Source: Nemertoderma westbladi
Lineage: Eukaryota; Xenacoelomorpha; Nemertodermatida; Nemertodermatidae
Length of the DNA stretch: 64,000 nucleotides
Direction: 5' to 3'
Assembly (NCBI GenBank): GCA_032718475.1
Contig: JAUCBJ010007809.1
Span: 22,115 to 86,114 of the forward strand
The notes below the pieces were generated by a model. That model made no database searches and was not told the origin of the DNA. It worked only from the letters and a program-made list of their open reading frames with translations. Below, in pieces: positions 43,065 through 56,300 of this stretch (the first letter of the stretch is position 1; every line of letters starts with the position of its first letter). Both the position numbers and the translations under genes were made by a program.

Positions 43065-44729
43065 CTAGTGGTGCCATCTCCTGTATGCTCTCTCCTTCTT
43101 CGCTCGTCGGCAGGTCTGGCACTGCCCCACTACCGCCTTTACCTTCTTCCTCAACTGTTTGACCCAAAAGGTCCTCCGTATCTCCATGAGGGTTCGGTTG
43201 GTGCCCCCGTGCAATATCGACTTGTGGGAGTCCCAGATATTCTGGTGGACTATTGGCGATCCTGAGGGGATGATGATGGGCTTCAGTGGTACGACGATAC
43301 TGTTGATGTATCCCACCGTGGAGTTCATTACTAGAATCCCGTCATCATTAAGTTGTGGTGACAGCGTGATCAGCTCGCTGTCCCATCGGAGATGCTGTTG
43401 TTTACCGACGCGTTCCACCTCGTCCCCGTAGTTCTTCCTTTGCTCATAGCGGATGATTGCTTTGGCCGCCCCTTCTAGATCGATTGTTGTTTTAACTTTT
43501 ACGTCCCTGTCGACTCCCATGAGGAAATCCCAGAAGGCTCTCCAGTATGCCACTAATTTATTGGTCTTGTACCAACTAGAACTGTAGCTAAAGAGTTTAT
43601 CCGTTGGGTTATCGCACAGTTCTCCTGGTTTTGGTTGCACGTCCCTTATCTCCCTCACCATCTGGGAGTATATCTCTTCTCCCTCTGAACCTTCCTCTTC
43701 TCCCTCTAATGCTGCTTCTCCTGAGCCCAGGTCCACCTTTCTCATCGGCGGCCAGGCCTCCTTATCGTTCAGAAACTGAGGTCCGTGTTGCCACAGTACT
43801 TCCTTCTTCAAGAAAGTGTGGCGTGCCACGCCCCTCAATAACAAGTCCGCTGGGTTCTCGTCTGTTGGGCAGTAGTGCCACCTTTCTAGTTCTGTAGTCG
43901 CCCTTATTTCGTCCACCCTATTTGTGACGAATATAGGGTATCTCGTCCTCTCGTTATGTAGCCAACCAAGCATTACCATGGAGTCCGCCCAGTAGTGTGT
44001 TTCCACTATGTTAGGAATAGTGTCCATTATGTAGGCTGTGGCCCTAACTCCTAGCCTCGCAGCTGTTAACTCGAGTTTCGGAACCGATGCTGAATCTGGT
44101 GGCGTCGACTTCGCCTTGCTGAAGGCGAGTCTGGGGTTGTGGGCCCCCTCTTGTTGTACTAAATAGAGTGCCGCTCCGTATGCCTCTAGTGACGCATCGG
44201 AGAACATGTGCAGATCCAGATTTGTCATGTCCCCATCCGGGAAATACACTCGTGGCATGTTGTATGTTCCCATTTGCTCCAAACTTTCTGTCCACTTGCA
44301 CCACTGTTTCTTGCTGTTTCTTGATCTCCTCTGGTACCTCTATGCCCCACTCGTCCTTTAGTTTGTATACTCTCTTGAGTATCTGCTTCCCCGTGACTAA
44401 TAATGGGGATGCTAGGCCTAAGGGATCGTATATCCTCGCTATGTACGACACATAGCCCCTTTTTGTGTGGATGTCTGCGCCCTCCTGGCTTAACTGGTAC
44501 TTTAGCTTGTCCATCTCTCTATTCCACACGATCCCTAGTGCCTTCTGTTGGGACTCTAAACGTTTGGTCGCCATGTCCTGCCCCTTAGCTATCGTGGGGT
44601 TATCCATGGTCGATCCTGGTCTCTCATCTTTTATCGCCTTGATAAATTCCTTCGAACTGGATTGCAATTTGGTTAGGTTAAAGCCGGATCCTTTAAGGAT
44701 GTTGCAAACCTCGCGCCCTGTGTCCAGTA
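43065..44729 (-). pseudogene. Element D: RT end, RNase H and integrase finger, truncated at 44729
   Basis: The frame 43065-44282 carries RNase H (HMFSDASLEAYG, PKLELTAARLG, YCPTDENPADLL) and the HHCC finger (LHGGTNRTLMEIRR, CQTCRRAKKE), then the same shift as C (ERAYRRWHH). Upstream, 44044-44667 carries the RT connection with the same 10-bp insertion as C. Element sequence stops at AGTAGCTACTGG (about 44720-44729) where satellite begins; this is within about 10 bp of the position of the RT deletion join in C. Everything upstream (RT palm, protease, gag, 5' LTR) is absent. Confidence 0.88.
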
Positions 44730-47054
44730 GCTACTGATAACTGCTATAAATTAAGTGTTACCTGTTCGTTTGACTTTCATTTAAGATTCTCTATCACGTG
44801 GAGTGGGTTAGAAGTTATAAATATTAAAATCGATATGGTTATAGTAAAGAATCAGAGGATATTTTGATAAATTATTGCAGAAAAATACCAAGGATTTTGA
44901 CATGGCTTTAATACTTCATTATGTTCATGAAATAGCTGAGATATTTGATATCTGTTCTTTTGACGTTCATTTAAGATTCTCTATCTCGTGGAGTTGGATA
45001 GAAGTTATATATATGAAAATCGATATGGTTTTTGAAAAAAATCAGAGGATATTTTGACAAATTATTGCAGAAAAACACCAATGATTTTGACATGGCTTTA
45101 ATACTTCATTATGTTCATGAAATAGCTGAGATATTTGAGGTGAATTATTGCATTACATAATAACTTTAACTCCAGCCACTTTAGCAATACGATGAATCAA
45201 TAATAAATATTCTAGAACACAGCAATATTAATAGGGAGATAGGCTACTTATCTCTCCACGCATACAACCACAGATAGGGGGTGTTCTGACACAATCAAAA
45301 TTCATTCATCTTCAGCGGAAAGACGTAGCAAATAACAGCTGATTACTTCTATAAATGTAAGTGTTACCTGTTCTTTTGACTTTCATTTTAGATTCTCTAT
45401 CTCGTGGAGTGGGTTAGAAGATATAAATAAGAAAATCGATATGGTTTTTAAAAAAAATATGAGGATATTTTGATAAATTATTACAGAAAAACACCAAGTA
45501 TTTTGACATGGCTTTGATACTTCATTATGTTCATGAAATAGCTGTGATATTTGAGGTGAATTATTGCATTACATAATAACTTTAGCTCCAGCCACTTTAG
45601 CAATACGATGAAACTATAATAAATATTCTAGAACACAACAATATTAACAGGGAGATAGGCTACTTATCTCTCCACTTAGACAGCCACAGAAAAGCGGTGT
45701 TCTGACACAATCAAAATTCATCCATCTCCAGCGGAAAGACGTAGCATATAACAGCTGATTACTGCTATAAATGTAAGTGTTACCTGTTCTTGTGACTTTC
45801 ATTTAAGATTCTCTATCTCTTGGAGTGGGTTAGAAGTTATAAATATGAAAATCGATATGGTTTTTGAAAAAAATCAGAGGATATTTTGATAAATTATTGC
45901 AGAAAAACACCAATGATTTTGACATGGCTTTAATACTTCATTATGTTCATGAAATAGCTGAGATATTTGAGGTAAATTATTGCATTACATAATAACTTTA
46001 GCTCCAGCCACTTTAGCAATACGATGAAACAATAATAAATATTCTAGAACACAACAATATTAACACGGAAATAGGATACTTATCTCTCCACTTAGACAGC
46101 CACAGAAAAGCGGTGTTCTGACACAATCAAAATTCATCCATCTCCAGCGGAAAGACGTAGCATATAACAGCTTATTACTGCTATAAATGTAAGTGTTACC
46201 TGTTCTTGTGACTTTCATTTAAGATTCTCTATCTCTTGGAGTGGGTTAGAAGTTATAAATATGAAAATCGATATGGTTATAGTAAAGAATCAGAGGATAT
46301 TTTGATAAATTATTGCAGAAAAACACCAGTGATTTTGACATGGCTTTAATACTTCATTATATTCATGAAATAGCTGAGATATTTGAGATGAATTATTGCA
46401 TTACATAATAACTTTAGCTCCAGCCACTTTAGCAATACGATGAATCAATAATAAATATTCTAGAACACAGCAATATTAATAGGGAGATAGGCTACGTATC
46501 TCTCCACGCATACAACCACAGATAGGGGGTGTTCTGACACAATCAAAATTCATTCATCTTCAGCGGAAAGACGTAGCAAATAACAGCTGATTACTTCTAT
46601 AAATGTAAGTGTTACCTGTTCTTTTGACTTTAATTTAAGATTCTCTATCTCGTGGAGTGGGTTAGAAGATATAAATGAGAAAATCAATATGATTTTTAAA
46701 AAAAATATGAGGATATTTTGATAAATTATTACAGAAAAACACCAAGTATTTTGACATGGCTTTAATACTTCATTATGTTCATGAAATAGCTGTGATATTT
46801 GAGGTGAATTATTGCATTACATAATAACTTTAGCTCCAGCCACTTTAGAAATACGATGAAACTATAATAAATGTTCTAGAACACAACAATATTAACAGGG
46901 AGATAGGCTACTTATCTCTCCACTCATAAAACCACAGATAGGGGGTGTTCAAATGCAATCAAAATTCATCCATCTCCAGTGGAAAGACGTAGCAAATAAC
47001 AGCTGATTACTGCTATAAATGTAAGTGTTACCTGTTCTTTTGACGTTCATTTAA
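44730..47054 (-). repeat. 416-bp satellite array, minus orientation (about 5.6 monomers)
   Basis: It begins with a CTGATAACTGCTATAAATTAAG variant also found near 58700, includes a partly deleted monomer at 44950, and ends in TTAA (47051-47054), the left copy of the target duplication of the next element. Confidence 0.92.
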
Positions 47055-48090
47055 GGGGGGGGGTTCACTAATTGACCTTCAAATGTAATTTTCTTGTGGT
47101 GGTAGTTTACATTTGTCCAGTTTGTTAGATATTATGTATAACTGTGAAGGATAGATAAAATTTTTTTTTTTTTTAATTTTTTTTTCCAAATTCGAATTTT
47201 TTGCCTAATTAGCATAATTTATGCAAAAATAATTCAAAATGTAAAGGATATTTTATGGGTGGATCTCTGATGTCCAAATTTTGAGAACACATAGCCAATG
47301 GGATCCTCTACAAGTTGTATTCACAAAATTTTGATATCTTGTATCGTTCAAAAGTTATTTGGGAAAAATTAAATTTGAGCCACCAATTTGGCAATTTTAA
47401 CCAAATTTGGGTAGTTTTTGTTGAATTTTGGTGTATATTTCGGCCACTAATAACTTTAAACAAAATCTGTGAATACAAACTGTGGAGAGAAGTATTATGA
47501 TCACCCCTGCCAAATTTCAGCACCGTACGATTATTTTTGCCAAAGCCTTTGCATTTTGAAATTTAAAAAGTTGATTTCTTTTAAAACGCATTTGAAATAT
47601 GAGAAGCAAAATTTCAGTAAAAATTGTTTTTCTCAAGACAAACTTTGTTCTAACTTTTGAACGGATGGTTGGATTTTGATCATTCAAACGGTTTTAGATT
47701 CAACATTGCAAGCAGATAAGATGAAAAGCATAAAATATTAATTTGCATTACATAAAACGTGAGGGCCTCTTCTACCATTAAAATTGTCTGTCATTGCGTC
47801 CGTTCATGTGATTCCGTCCATCTGTCCGCAATTACTTACTACCTATGATCTCTACAACTATACGTCTGAGAGAGCTGGGATGTTGGCTACCCCCACTAAA
47901 CCGATGCTTGCGAAGGTTTTAGGCTATATAAAATATATTTATGAGTAGGCCTAATATATTTACAGTTTTCAAACATTTCAACTGCTGTACCTTGAGTATG
48001 AGCAACTATGCAAAAATTGCTAATATAATTTCAATGAGTTGAGTATAGGTAATACAACAACAAAACTTTCAGTTTACAACTATCAGTATA

Positions 48091-49923
48091 CTAAAATCCT
48101 CCAGGGGAATAGTCAGCCTTGTCGGTCACAATCCGTTTCTTCGATGACGGTTTCCTTGTGGCACTCTTTCGTTGTCTCTTCATATTCTTTTCTGATACGC
48201 GTTGTTCTAGAATCCCGTCATCTTCTTCGAGATTGAGTTTTCTCAAAATGAGCTGCTCTGATGATGCCCCACGGTTGTGTTCTAACACTGTATACGCCAC
48301 GTGGAACATCAGTGTGGTCAGGCCGACAAATTTGTCCTTCGTACACCGAGTCCAAAGTCGCGAATGAAGTGACTCATTCCGGTTTTGAGTGGCACCCGGT
48401 ATGCACCGTGATATTAGATCATACGATGCAAGTCGTTCATATAATGGGAGGATATATACCAAGTCGCATTGCTTGATAATCGAGGGAGCCTTGTATTTGC
48501 GGTCGCCATTCTTATATTTACACCATTTATCAATGGGACACTTCCTGTGCCGTTTTGCAATTGAGGATCCATAGTCACAGTAGTGGTGTACTGCAGCAAC
48601 TATCTCAGTTTGAATGGTTTTTATCAGTTTATTTTTATCTCTAGCAGATATATTCTTTATATCAACTCCCTTGATGTTAGACACTACAGTGTTACGATAA
48701 TATGATGCCAGCTGGGTACATCTAACTAGTGTTAACCCACCCTTACCTCCGAGTTTATTATCTTTTCGAATCTTGGATAATCCTTTATACACTCGTTTTG
48801 AGATGTGATTTAGACACTCTCGCTTTTCTACAGTTATTGCTTCAGCCTGATACGGATTAGCTTCCAGAATACTTTTCATTACGCTACTGTCTCCATCTGA
48901 TATTATTTGAGCATATATCAAATTGTTATTTTCAACAGAGCGGTTGAAGAGCTTTACAGCCAGATAAGGCTCCATCGAACCACTAGATCCACTATAAGTA
49001 ATCCCGCAATCATGATCTGCCACATTGTCAGCAGAACAACCTGAGTTCTCAGAAGTATCTGAATCATCATCAACTGGAGAACCTGAGCTGTCAGAATCAT
49101 CTGAGTCATCATCAATAGGAGAACCTGAGCTGTCAGAATCATCTGAGTCATCATCAATAGGAGAACCTGAGCTGTCAGAATCATCTGAGTCACTAGAATC
49201 TTCAGTATTGTCATCATCATCTGTACTGTTACGTTTTCTTGAGCTGCATACGTTGCAGTACTTTGAACATACATCAAAGTCTAGGATATGTCCAGTTTCT
49301 TCCGATATTATAAAGGAAACGCCATAGAGTGACTTATGACCACGACGCATCCACGTCCCATCAAATGAAATAGCAATTTCCCTATTTGTCTCCATCAGTG
49401 CGCAGTTACGAGCATTGGCGCGGGCAATAGCAACCGTAATGTTGGAAATAGTTTTCACATGTTTCATCCAAGGCATCTTACCAATTGGTGATGGCAAACT
49501 CATGAGCCGGGAAAAGGTTTTAGCCTGTCCTTGTGTGCCCCCAACGCATAGCCAGGCCAACACGGATCGGAGGTTTATATCTGCAGTTTTTCGCCCTTTA
49601 GTTCCTACTGGTGCCGGGCATTTGTTCCCTGTGTCTAGTGTCTTTTCCCATCCACAGAAATTGCAATGTGCTTTGTAACTAGAATAATAACCGGAGCAGA
49701 TAACCGGAGAGATGGAAACATCACTTGAATCACATTTGGTATGGCTTGAAATTATCAAGTCCTTCAAACATTCCTTACTAATGAATGTGTAGCCGCTAAA
49801 TTTTCCTTGAGAAGGTATAGTTTGCAACTTAGCTGCTATCCATGATGGTTGGTGTTTCTTCGCAACTTCAGATGAATGCGTGCCAAGGAATCCTGACCGC
49901 TTTCGCTTGCCATATTTTGGCAT
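48091..49923 (-). CDS. DDE transposase (Mutator-like/Kolobok-type), 610 aa, apparently intact
   Basis: It starts MPKYGKRKRSGFLGTH and stays open to GF-stop. It has a Cys-rich finger at about 87-101 (HCNFCGWEKTLDTGNKC) and a DDE-like core: Asp in ISFDGTWMRRGHKSL (about 188), Asp in IISDGDSSVM (343 or 345), Glu in ATQNRNESLHSRLW (about 517). CLNHISKRVYKGL after the second Asp is a CxxH-type motif of such transposases. A low-complexity acidic Ser/Asp insertion (about 234-300), with three 14-residue repeats, lies between the first two Asp. The C-terminus is basic (KKRIVTDK), a possible nuclear localisation signal. No stop or shift is visible, so the copy may be active. Proteins of this kind are often annotated as Mutator-like transposase domain proteins. 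Confidence 0.85.
   Translation of the reverse strand: MPKYGKRKRSGFLGTHSSEVAKKHQPSWIAAKLQTIPSQGKFSGYTFISKECLKDLIISSHTKCDSSDVSISPVICSGYYSSYKAHCNFCGWEKTLDTGNKCPAPVGTKGRKTADINLRSVLAWLCVGGTQGQAKTFSRLMSLPSPIGKMPWMKHVKTISNITVAIARANARNCALMETNREIAISFDGTWMRRGHKSLYGVSFIISEETGHILDFDVCSKYCNVCSSRKRNSTDDDDNTEDSSDSDDSDSSGSPIDDDSDDSDSSGSPIDDDSDDSDSSGSPVDDDSDTSENSGCSADNVADHDCGITYSGSSGSMEPYLAVKLFNRSVENNNLIYAQIISDGDSSVMKSILEANPYQAEAITVEKRECLNHISKRVYKGLSKIRKDNKLGGKGGLTLVRCTQLASYYRNTVVSNIKGVDIKNISARDKNKLIKTIQTEIVAAVHHYCDYGSSIAKRHRKCPIDKWCKYKNGDRKYKAPSIIKQCDLVYILPLYERLASYDLISRCIPGATQNRNESLHSRLWTRCTKDKFVGLTTLMFHVAYTVLEHNRGASSEQLILRKLNLEEDDGILEQRVSEKNMKRQRKSATRKPSSKKRIVTDKADYSPGGF
49060..49197. repeat. 42-bp coding tandem repeat in the transposase
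   Basis: Three units around GAACCTGAGCTGTCAGAATC code for DDDSDDSDSSGSPI. The middle two are nearly identical. Confidence 0.9.
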
Positions 49924-50320
49924 AATATTATGGTTTCTGCAGTTCTATACAGCAGCAGACAGGCTGAATCACAGATTGTTTGTAGGCCTACTGGTACCCA
50001 TGCAGTTTACTATTTATCCTACTCAACTAATCAGTTTAAATTTCCCGCCAATTACATTTACCATATAAAAAAAACTGTACCATCAAGGTACTGTAACATT
50101 GTGAAAACGTTAGACACACGGAATACGGATTACGATGACTAATTTTAAATTAATAGGCGCGCTGCGATACATACATAGGTCGAAACTATTGGCTATAAAC
50201 TTTGAACGGAATTAGCTATTGAAAAACGGAGTTCAGTTTCGAAATCCTTGATAAAAATTGGTTCTAACTGGAAATTAAAAAAAAATTAGTTTTTTTTTTC
50301 CCAATTAGTGAACCCCCCCC

Positions 50321-53300
50321 TTAAGATTATCTATCTCGTGGAGTGGGATAGAAGTTATAAATATGAAATAATTAATTCATCTTCAGGGGAAAGACGTAGC
50401 AAATAACAGCTGATTACTTCTATAAATGTAAGTGTTACCTGTTCATTTGACTTACATTTAAGATTCTCTATCTCTTGGAGTGGGTTAGAAGTTATAAATA
50501 TGAAAATCGATATGGTTATAGTAAAGAATCAGAGGATATTTTTATAAATTATTGCAGTAAAATACCAAGGATTTTGACATGGCTTTAATACTTCATTATG
50601 TTCATGAAATAGCTGAGATATTTGAGGTGAATTATTGTATTATGAGTTAACTTCAGCTCCAGTCACTTTGGCAATACGATGAAACTATAAAACATATTCG
50701 AGAACACAACAATATTAATAGGGAGATAGGATACTTATCTCTCCACTCATACAACCACAGATAGGGGGTGTTCTGACACAATCAAAATTCATTCATCTCC
50801 AGCGGAAATACGTAGCATATAACAGCTGATTACTGCTATAAATGTAAGTGTTACCTGTTCTTTTGACTTTCATTTAAGATTCTCTATCTCGTGGAGTGGG
50901 TTAGAAGTTATAAATATGAAAATCGATATGGTTTTAGTAAAGAATCAGAGGATATTTTGATAAATTATTGCAGAAAAATACCAAGGATTTTGACATGGCT
51001 TTAATACTTCATTATGTTCATGAAATAGCTGAGATATTTGAGGTGAATTATTGTATTATGAGTTAACTTCAGCTCCAGTCACTTTGGCAATACGATGAAA
51101 CTATAATAAATATTCTAGAACACAACAATATTAATAGGGAGATAGGCTACTTATCTCTCCACTCAGAAAGCCACATATAGGGGGTGTTCTGACACAATCA
51201 AAATTCATCCATTTTCAGCGGAAAGACGTAGCAAATAACAGCTGATTACTTCTATAAATGTAAGTGTTACCTGTTCTTTTGACTTTCATTTAAGATTATC
51301 TATCTCGTGGAGTGGGTTAGAAGTTATAAATATTAAAATCGATATGGTTATATTAAAGAATCAGAGGATAGTTTGATAAATTATTGCAGAAAAATACCAA
51401 GGATTTTGACATGGCTTTAATACATCATTATGTTCATGAAATAGCTGAGATATTTGAGGTGAATTATTGCATTACATAATAACTTTAGCTCCAGCCACTT
51501 TAGCAATACGATGAATCAATAATAAATATTCTAGAACACAGCAATATTAATAGGGAGATAGGCTACTTATCTCTCCATGCATACAACCACAGATAGGGGG
51601 TGTTCTGACACAATCAAAATTCATTCATCTTCAGCGGAAAGACGTAGCAAATAACAGCTGATTACTTCTATAAATGTAAGTTTTACCTGTTCTTTTGACT
51701 TTCATTTAAGATTATCTATCTCGTGGAGTGGGTTAGAAGTTATAAATATTAAAATCGATATGGTTATATTAAAGAATCAGAGGATATTTTGATAAATTAT
51801 TGCAGAAAAACACCAGTGATTTTGACATGGCTTTAATACTTCATTATGTTCATGAAATAGCTGTGATATTTGAGGTGAATTATTGCATTACATAATAACT
51901 TTAGCTCCAGTCACTTTAGCAATACGATGAATGAATAATAAATATTCTAGAACACAGCAATATTAATAGGGAGATAGGCTACTTATCTCTCCACGCATAC
52001 AACCACAGATAGGGGGTGTTCTGACACAATCAAAATTCATTCATCTTCAGCGTAAAGACGTAGCAAATAACAGCTGATTACTTCTATAAATGTAAGTGTT
52101 ACCTGTTCTTTTGACTTTCATTTAAGATTCTCTATCTCGTGGAGTGGGTTAGAAGATATAAATGAGAAAATCGATATGGTTTTTAAAAAAAATATGAGGA
52201 TATTTTGATAAATTATTACAGAAAAACACCAAGTATTTTGACATGGCTTTAATACTTCATTATGTTCATGAAATAGCTGTGATATTTGAGGTGAATTATT
52301 GCATTACATAATAACTTTAGCTCCAGCCACTTTAGCAATACGATGAAACTATAATAAATATTCTAGAACACAACAATATTAACAGGGAGATAGGCTACTT
52401 ATCTCTCCACTCATAAAGCCACAGATAGGGGGTGTTCAAATGCAATCAAAATTCATCCATCTCCAGCGGAAAGACGTAGCAAATAACAGCTGATTACTGC
52501 TATAAATGTAAGTGTTACCTGTTCTTTTGACGTTCATTTAAGATTATCTATCTCGTGGAGTGGGATAGAAGTTATAAATATGAAATAATTAATTCATCTT
52601 CAGGGGAAAGACGTAGCAAATAACAGCTGATTACTTCTATAAATGTAAGTGTTACCTGTTCATTTGACTTACATTTAAGATTCTCTATCTCTTGGAGTGG
52701 GTTATAAGTTATAAATATGAAAATCGATATGGTTATAGTAAAGAATCAGAGGATATTTTTATAAATTATTGCAGAAAAATACCAAGGATTTTGACATGGC
52801 TTTAATACTTCATTATGTTCATAAAATAGCTGAGATATTTGAGGTGAATTATTGTATTATGAGTTAACTTCAGCTCCAGTCACTTTGGCAATACGATGAA
52901 ACTATAAAACATATTCGAGAACACAACAATATTAATAGGGAGATAGGATACTTATCTCTCCACTCATACAACCACAGATAGGGGGTGTTCTGACACAATC
53001 AAAATTCATTCATCTCCAGCGGAAATACGTAGCATATAAAAGCTGATTACTGCTATAAATGTAAGTGTTACCTGTGCTTTTGACTTTCATTTAAGATTCT
53101 CTATCTCGTGGAGTGGGTTAGAAGTTATAAATATGGAAATCGATATGGTTTTAGTAAAGAATCAGAGGATATTTTGATAAATTATTGCAGAAAAATACCA
53201 AGGATTTTGACATGGCTTTAATACTTCATTATGTTCATGAAATAGCTGAGATATTTGAGGTGAATTATTGTATTATGAGTTAACTTCAGCTCCAGTCACT

Positions 53301-56300
53301 TTGGCAATACGATGAAACTATAATAAATATTCTAGAACACAACAATATTAATAGGGAGATAGGCTACTTATCTCTCCACTCAGAAAGCCACATATAGGGG
53401 GTGTTCTGACACAATCAAAATTCATCCATTTCCAGCGGAAAGACGTAGCAAATTACAGGTGATTACTTGTATAAATGTAAGTGTTACCTGTTCTTTTGAC
53501 TTTCATTTAAGATTATCTATCTCGTGGAGTGGGTTAGAAGTTATAAATATTAAAATCGATATGGTTATATTAAAGAATCTGAGGATAGTTTGATAAATTA
53601 TTGCAGAAAAATACCAAGGATTTTGACATGGCTTTAATACTTCATTATGTTCATGAAATAGCTGAGATATTTGAGGTGTATTATTGTATTATGAGTTAAC
53701 TTCAGCTCCAGTCACTTTGGCAATACGATGAAACTATAAAAAATATTCTAGAACACAACAATATGAATAGGGAGATAGGATACTTATCTCTCCACTCATA
53801 CAACCACAGATAGGGGGTGTTCTGACACAATCAAAATTCATTCATCTCCAGCGGAAATACGTAGCATATAACAGCTGATTACTTCTATAAATGTAAGTGT
53901 TACCTGTTCTTTTGACTTTCATTTAAGATTATCTATCTCGTGGAGTGGGTTAGAAGTTATAAATATTAAAATCGATATGGTTATATTAAAGAATCAGAGG
54001 ATAGTTTAATAAATTATTGCAGAAAAATACCAAGGATTTTGACATGGCTTTAATACTTCATTATGTTCATGAAATAGCTGAGATATTTGAGGTTAATTAT
54101 TGCATTACATAATAACTTTAGCTCCAGCCACTTTAGCAATACGATGAATCAATAATTAATATTCTAGAACACAGCAATATTAATAGGGAGATAGGCTACT
54201 TATCTCTCCACGCATACAACCACAGATAGGGGGTGTTCTGACACAATCAAAATTCATTCATCTTCAGCGTAAAGACGTAGCAAATAACAGCTGATTACTT
54301 CTATAAATGTAAGTGTTACCTGTTCTTTTGACTTTCATTTAAGATTCTCTATCTCGTGGAGTGGGTTAGAAGATATAAATGAGAAAATCGATATGGTTTT
54401 TAAAAAAAATATGAGGATATTTTGATAAATTATTACAGAAAAACACCAAGTATTTTGACATGGCTTTAATACTTCATTATGTTCATGAAATAGCTGTGAT
54501 ATTTGAGGTGAATTATTGCATTACATAATAACTTTAGCTCCAGCCACTTTAGCAATACGATGAAACTATAATAAATATTCTAGAACACAACAATATTAAC
54601 AGGGAGATAGGCTACTTATCTCTCCACTCATAAAGCCACATATAGGGGGTGTTCAAATGCAATCAAAATTCATCCATCTCCAGCGGAAAGACGTAGCAAA
54701 TAACAGCTGATTACTGCTATAAATGTAAGTGTTACCTGTTCTTTTGACGTTCATTTAAGATTATCTATCTCGTGGAGTGGGATAGAAGTTATAAATATGA
54801 AATAATTAATTCATCTTCAGGGGAAAGACGTAGCAAATAACAGCTGATTACTTCTATAAATGTAAGTGTTACCTGTTCATTTGACTTACATTTAAGATTC
54901 TCTATCTCTTGGAGTGGGTTATAAGTTATAAATATGAAAATCGATATGGTTATAGTAAAGAATCAGAGGATATTTTTATAAATTATTGCAGAAAAATACC
55001 AAGGATTTTGACATGGCTTTAATACTTCATTATGTTCATAAAATAGCTGAGATATTTGAGGTGTATTATGAGTTAACTTCAGCTCCAGTCACTTTGGCAA
55101 TACGATGAAACTATAAAACATATTCGAGAACACAACAATATTAATAGGGAGATAGGATACTTATCTCTCCACTCATACAACCACAGATAGGGGGTGTTCT
55201 GACACAATCAAAATTCATTCATCTCCAGCGGAAATACGTAGCATATAAAAGCTGATTACTGCTATAAATGTAAGTGTTACCTGTGCTTTTGACTTTCATT
55301 TAAGATTCTCTATCTCGTGGAGTGGGTTAGAAGTTATAAATATGGAAATCGATATGGTTTTAGTAAAGAATCAGAGGATATTTTGATAAATTATTGCAGA
55401 AAAATACCAAGGATTTTGACATGGCTTTAATACTTCATTATGTTCATGAAATAGCTGAGATATTTGAGGTGAATTATTGTATTATGAGTTAACTTCAGCT
55501 CCAGTCACTTTGGCAATACGATGAAACTATAATAAATATTCTAGAACACAACAATATTAATAGGGAGATAGGCTACTTATCTCTCCACTCAGAAAGCCAC
55601 ATATAGGGGGTGTTCTGACACAATCAAAATTCATCCATTTCCAGCGGAAAGACGTAGCAAATTACAGGTGATTACTTGTATAAATGTAAGTGTTTCCTGT
55701 TCTTTTGACTTTCATTTAAGATTATCTATCTCGTGGAGTGGGTTAGAAGTTATAAATATTAAAATCGATATGGTTATATTAAAGAATCTGAGGATAGTTT
55801 GATAAATTATTGCAGAAAAATACCAAGGATTTTGACATGGCTTTAATACTTCATTATGTTCATGAAATAGCTGAGATATTTGAGGTGTATTATTGTATTA
55901 TGAGTTAACTTCAGCTCCAGTCACTTTGGCAATACGATGAAACTATAAAAAATATTCTAGAACACAACAATATGAATAGGGAGATAGGATACTTATCTCT
56001 CCACTCATACAACCACAGATAGGGGGTGTTCTGACACAATCAAAATTCATTCATCTCCAGCGGAAATACGTAGCATATAACAGCTGATTACTTCTATAAA
56101 TGTAAGTGTTACCTGTTCTTTTGACTTTCATTTAAGATTATCTATCTCGTGGAGTGGGTTAGAAGTTAAAAATATTAAAATCGATATGGTTATATTAAAG
56201 AATCAGAGGATAGTTTAATAAATTATTGCAGAAAAATACCAAGGATTTTGACATGGCTTTAATACTTCATTATGTTCATGAAATAGCTGAGATATTTGAG

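Larger units (their letters stand above)
47055..50320 (-). mobile_element. TTAA-flanked DNA transposon with transposase (Kolobok-like)
   Basis: TTAA occurs at 47051-47054 and 50321-50324 and the satellite reads through once the insert is removed. The ends are G(8-9)TTCACTAATTG and its complement, TIRs of about 19 bp. It encodes one large transposase on the minus strand. TTAA duplication is known for piggyBac and Kolobok. The protein lacks piggyBac features and has the Mutator-like SFDGTW motif, so Kolobok is the better guess. The 1-kb left arm (47055-48090) is AT-rich, with a 14-nt T run near 47161, and encodes nothing obvious. Confidence 0.85.

Noticed and set aside
48954-49327. Met/Leu/Ile-rich and Ser/Glu-rich frames in 48954-49327
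   Set aside because: Shadows of the Ser/Asp repeat within the transposase gene.
47055-50320. Calling the TTAA element piggyBac
   Set aside because: The duplication fits, but the transposase has the SFDGTW and CxxH motifs of Mutator-like/Kolobok proteins and none of the piggyBac features I know.
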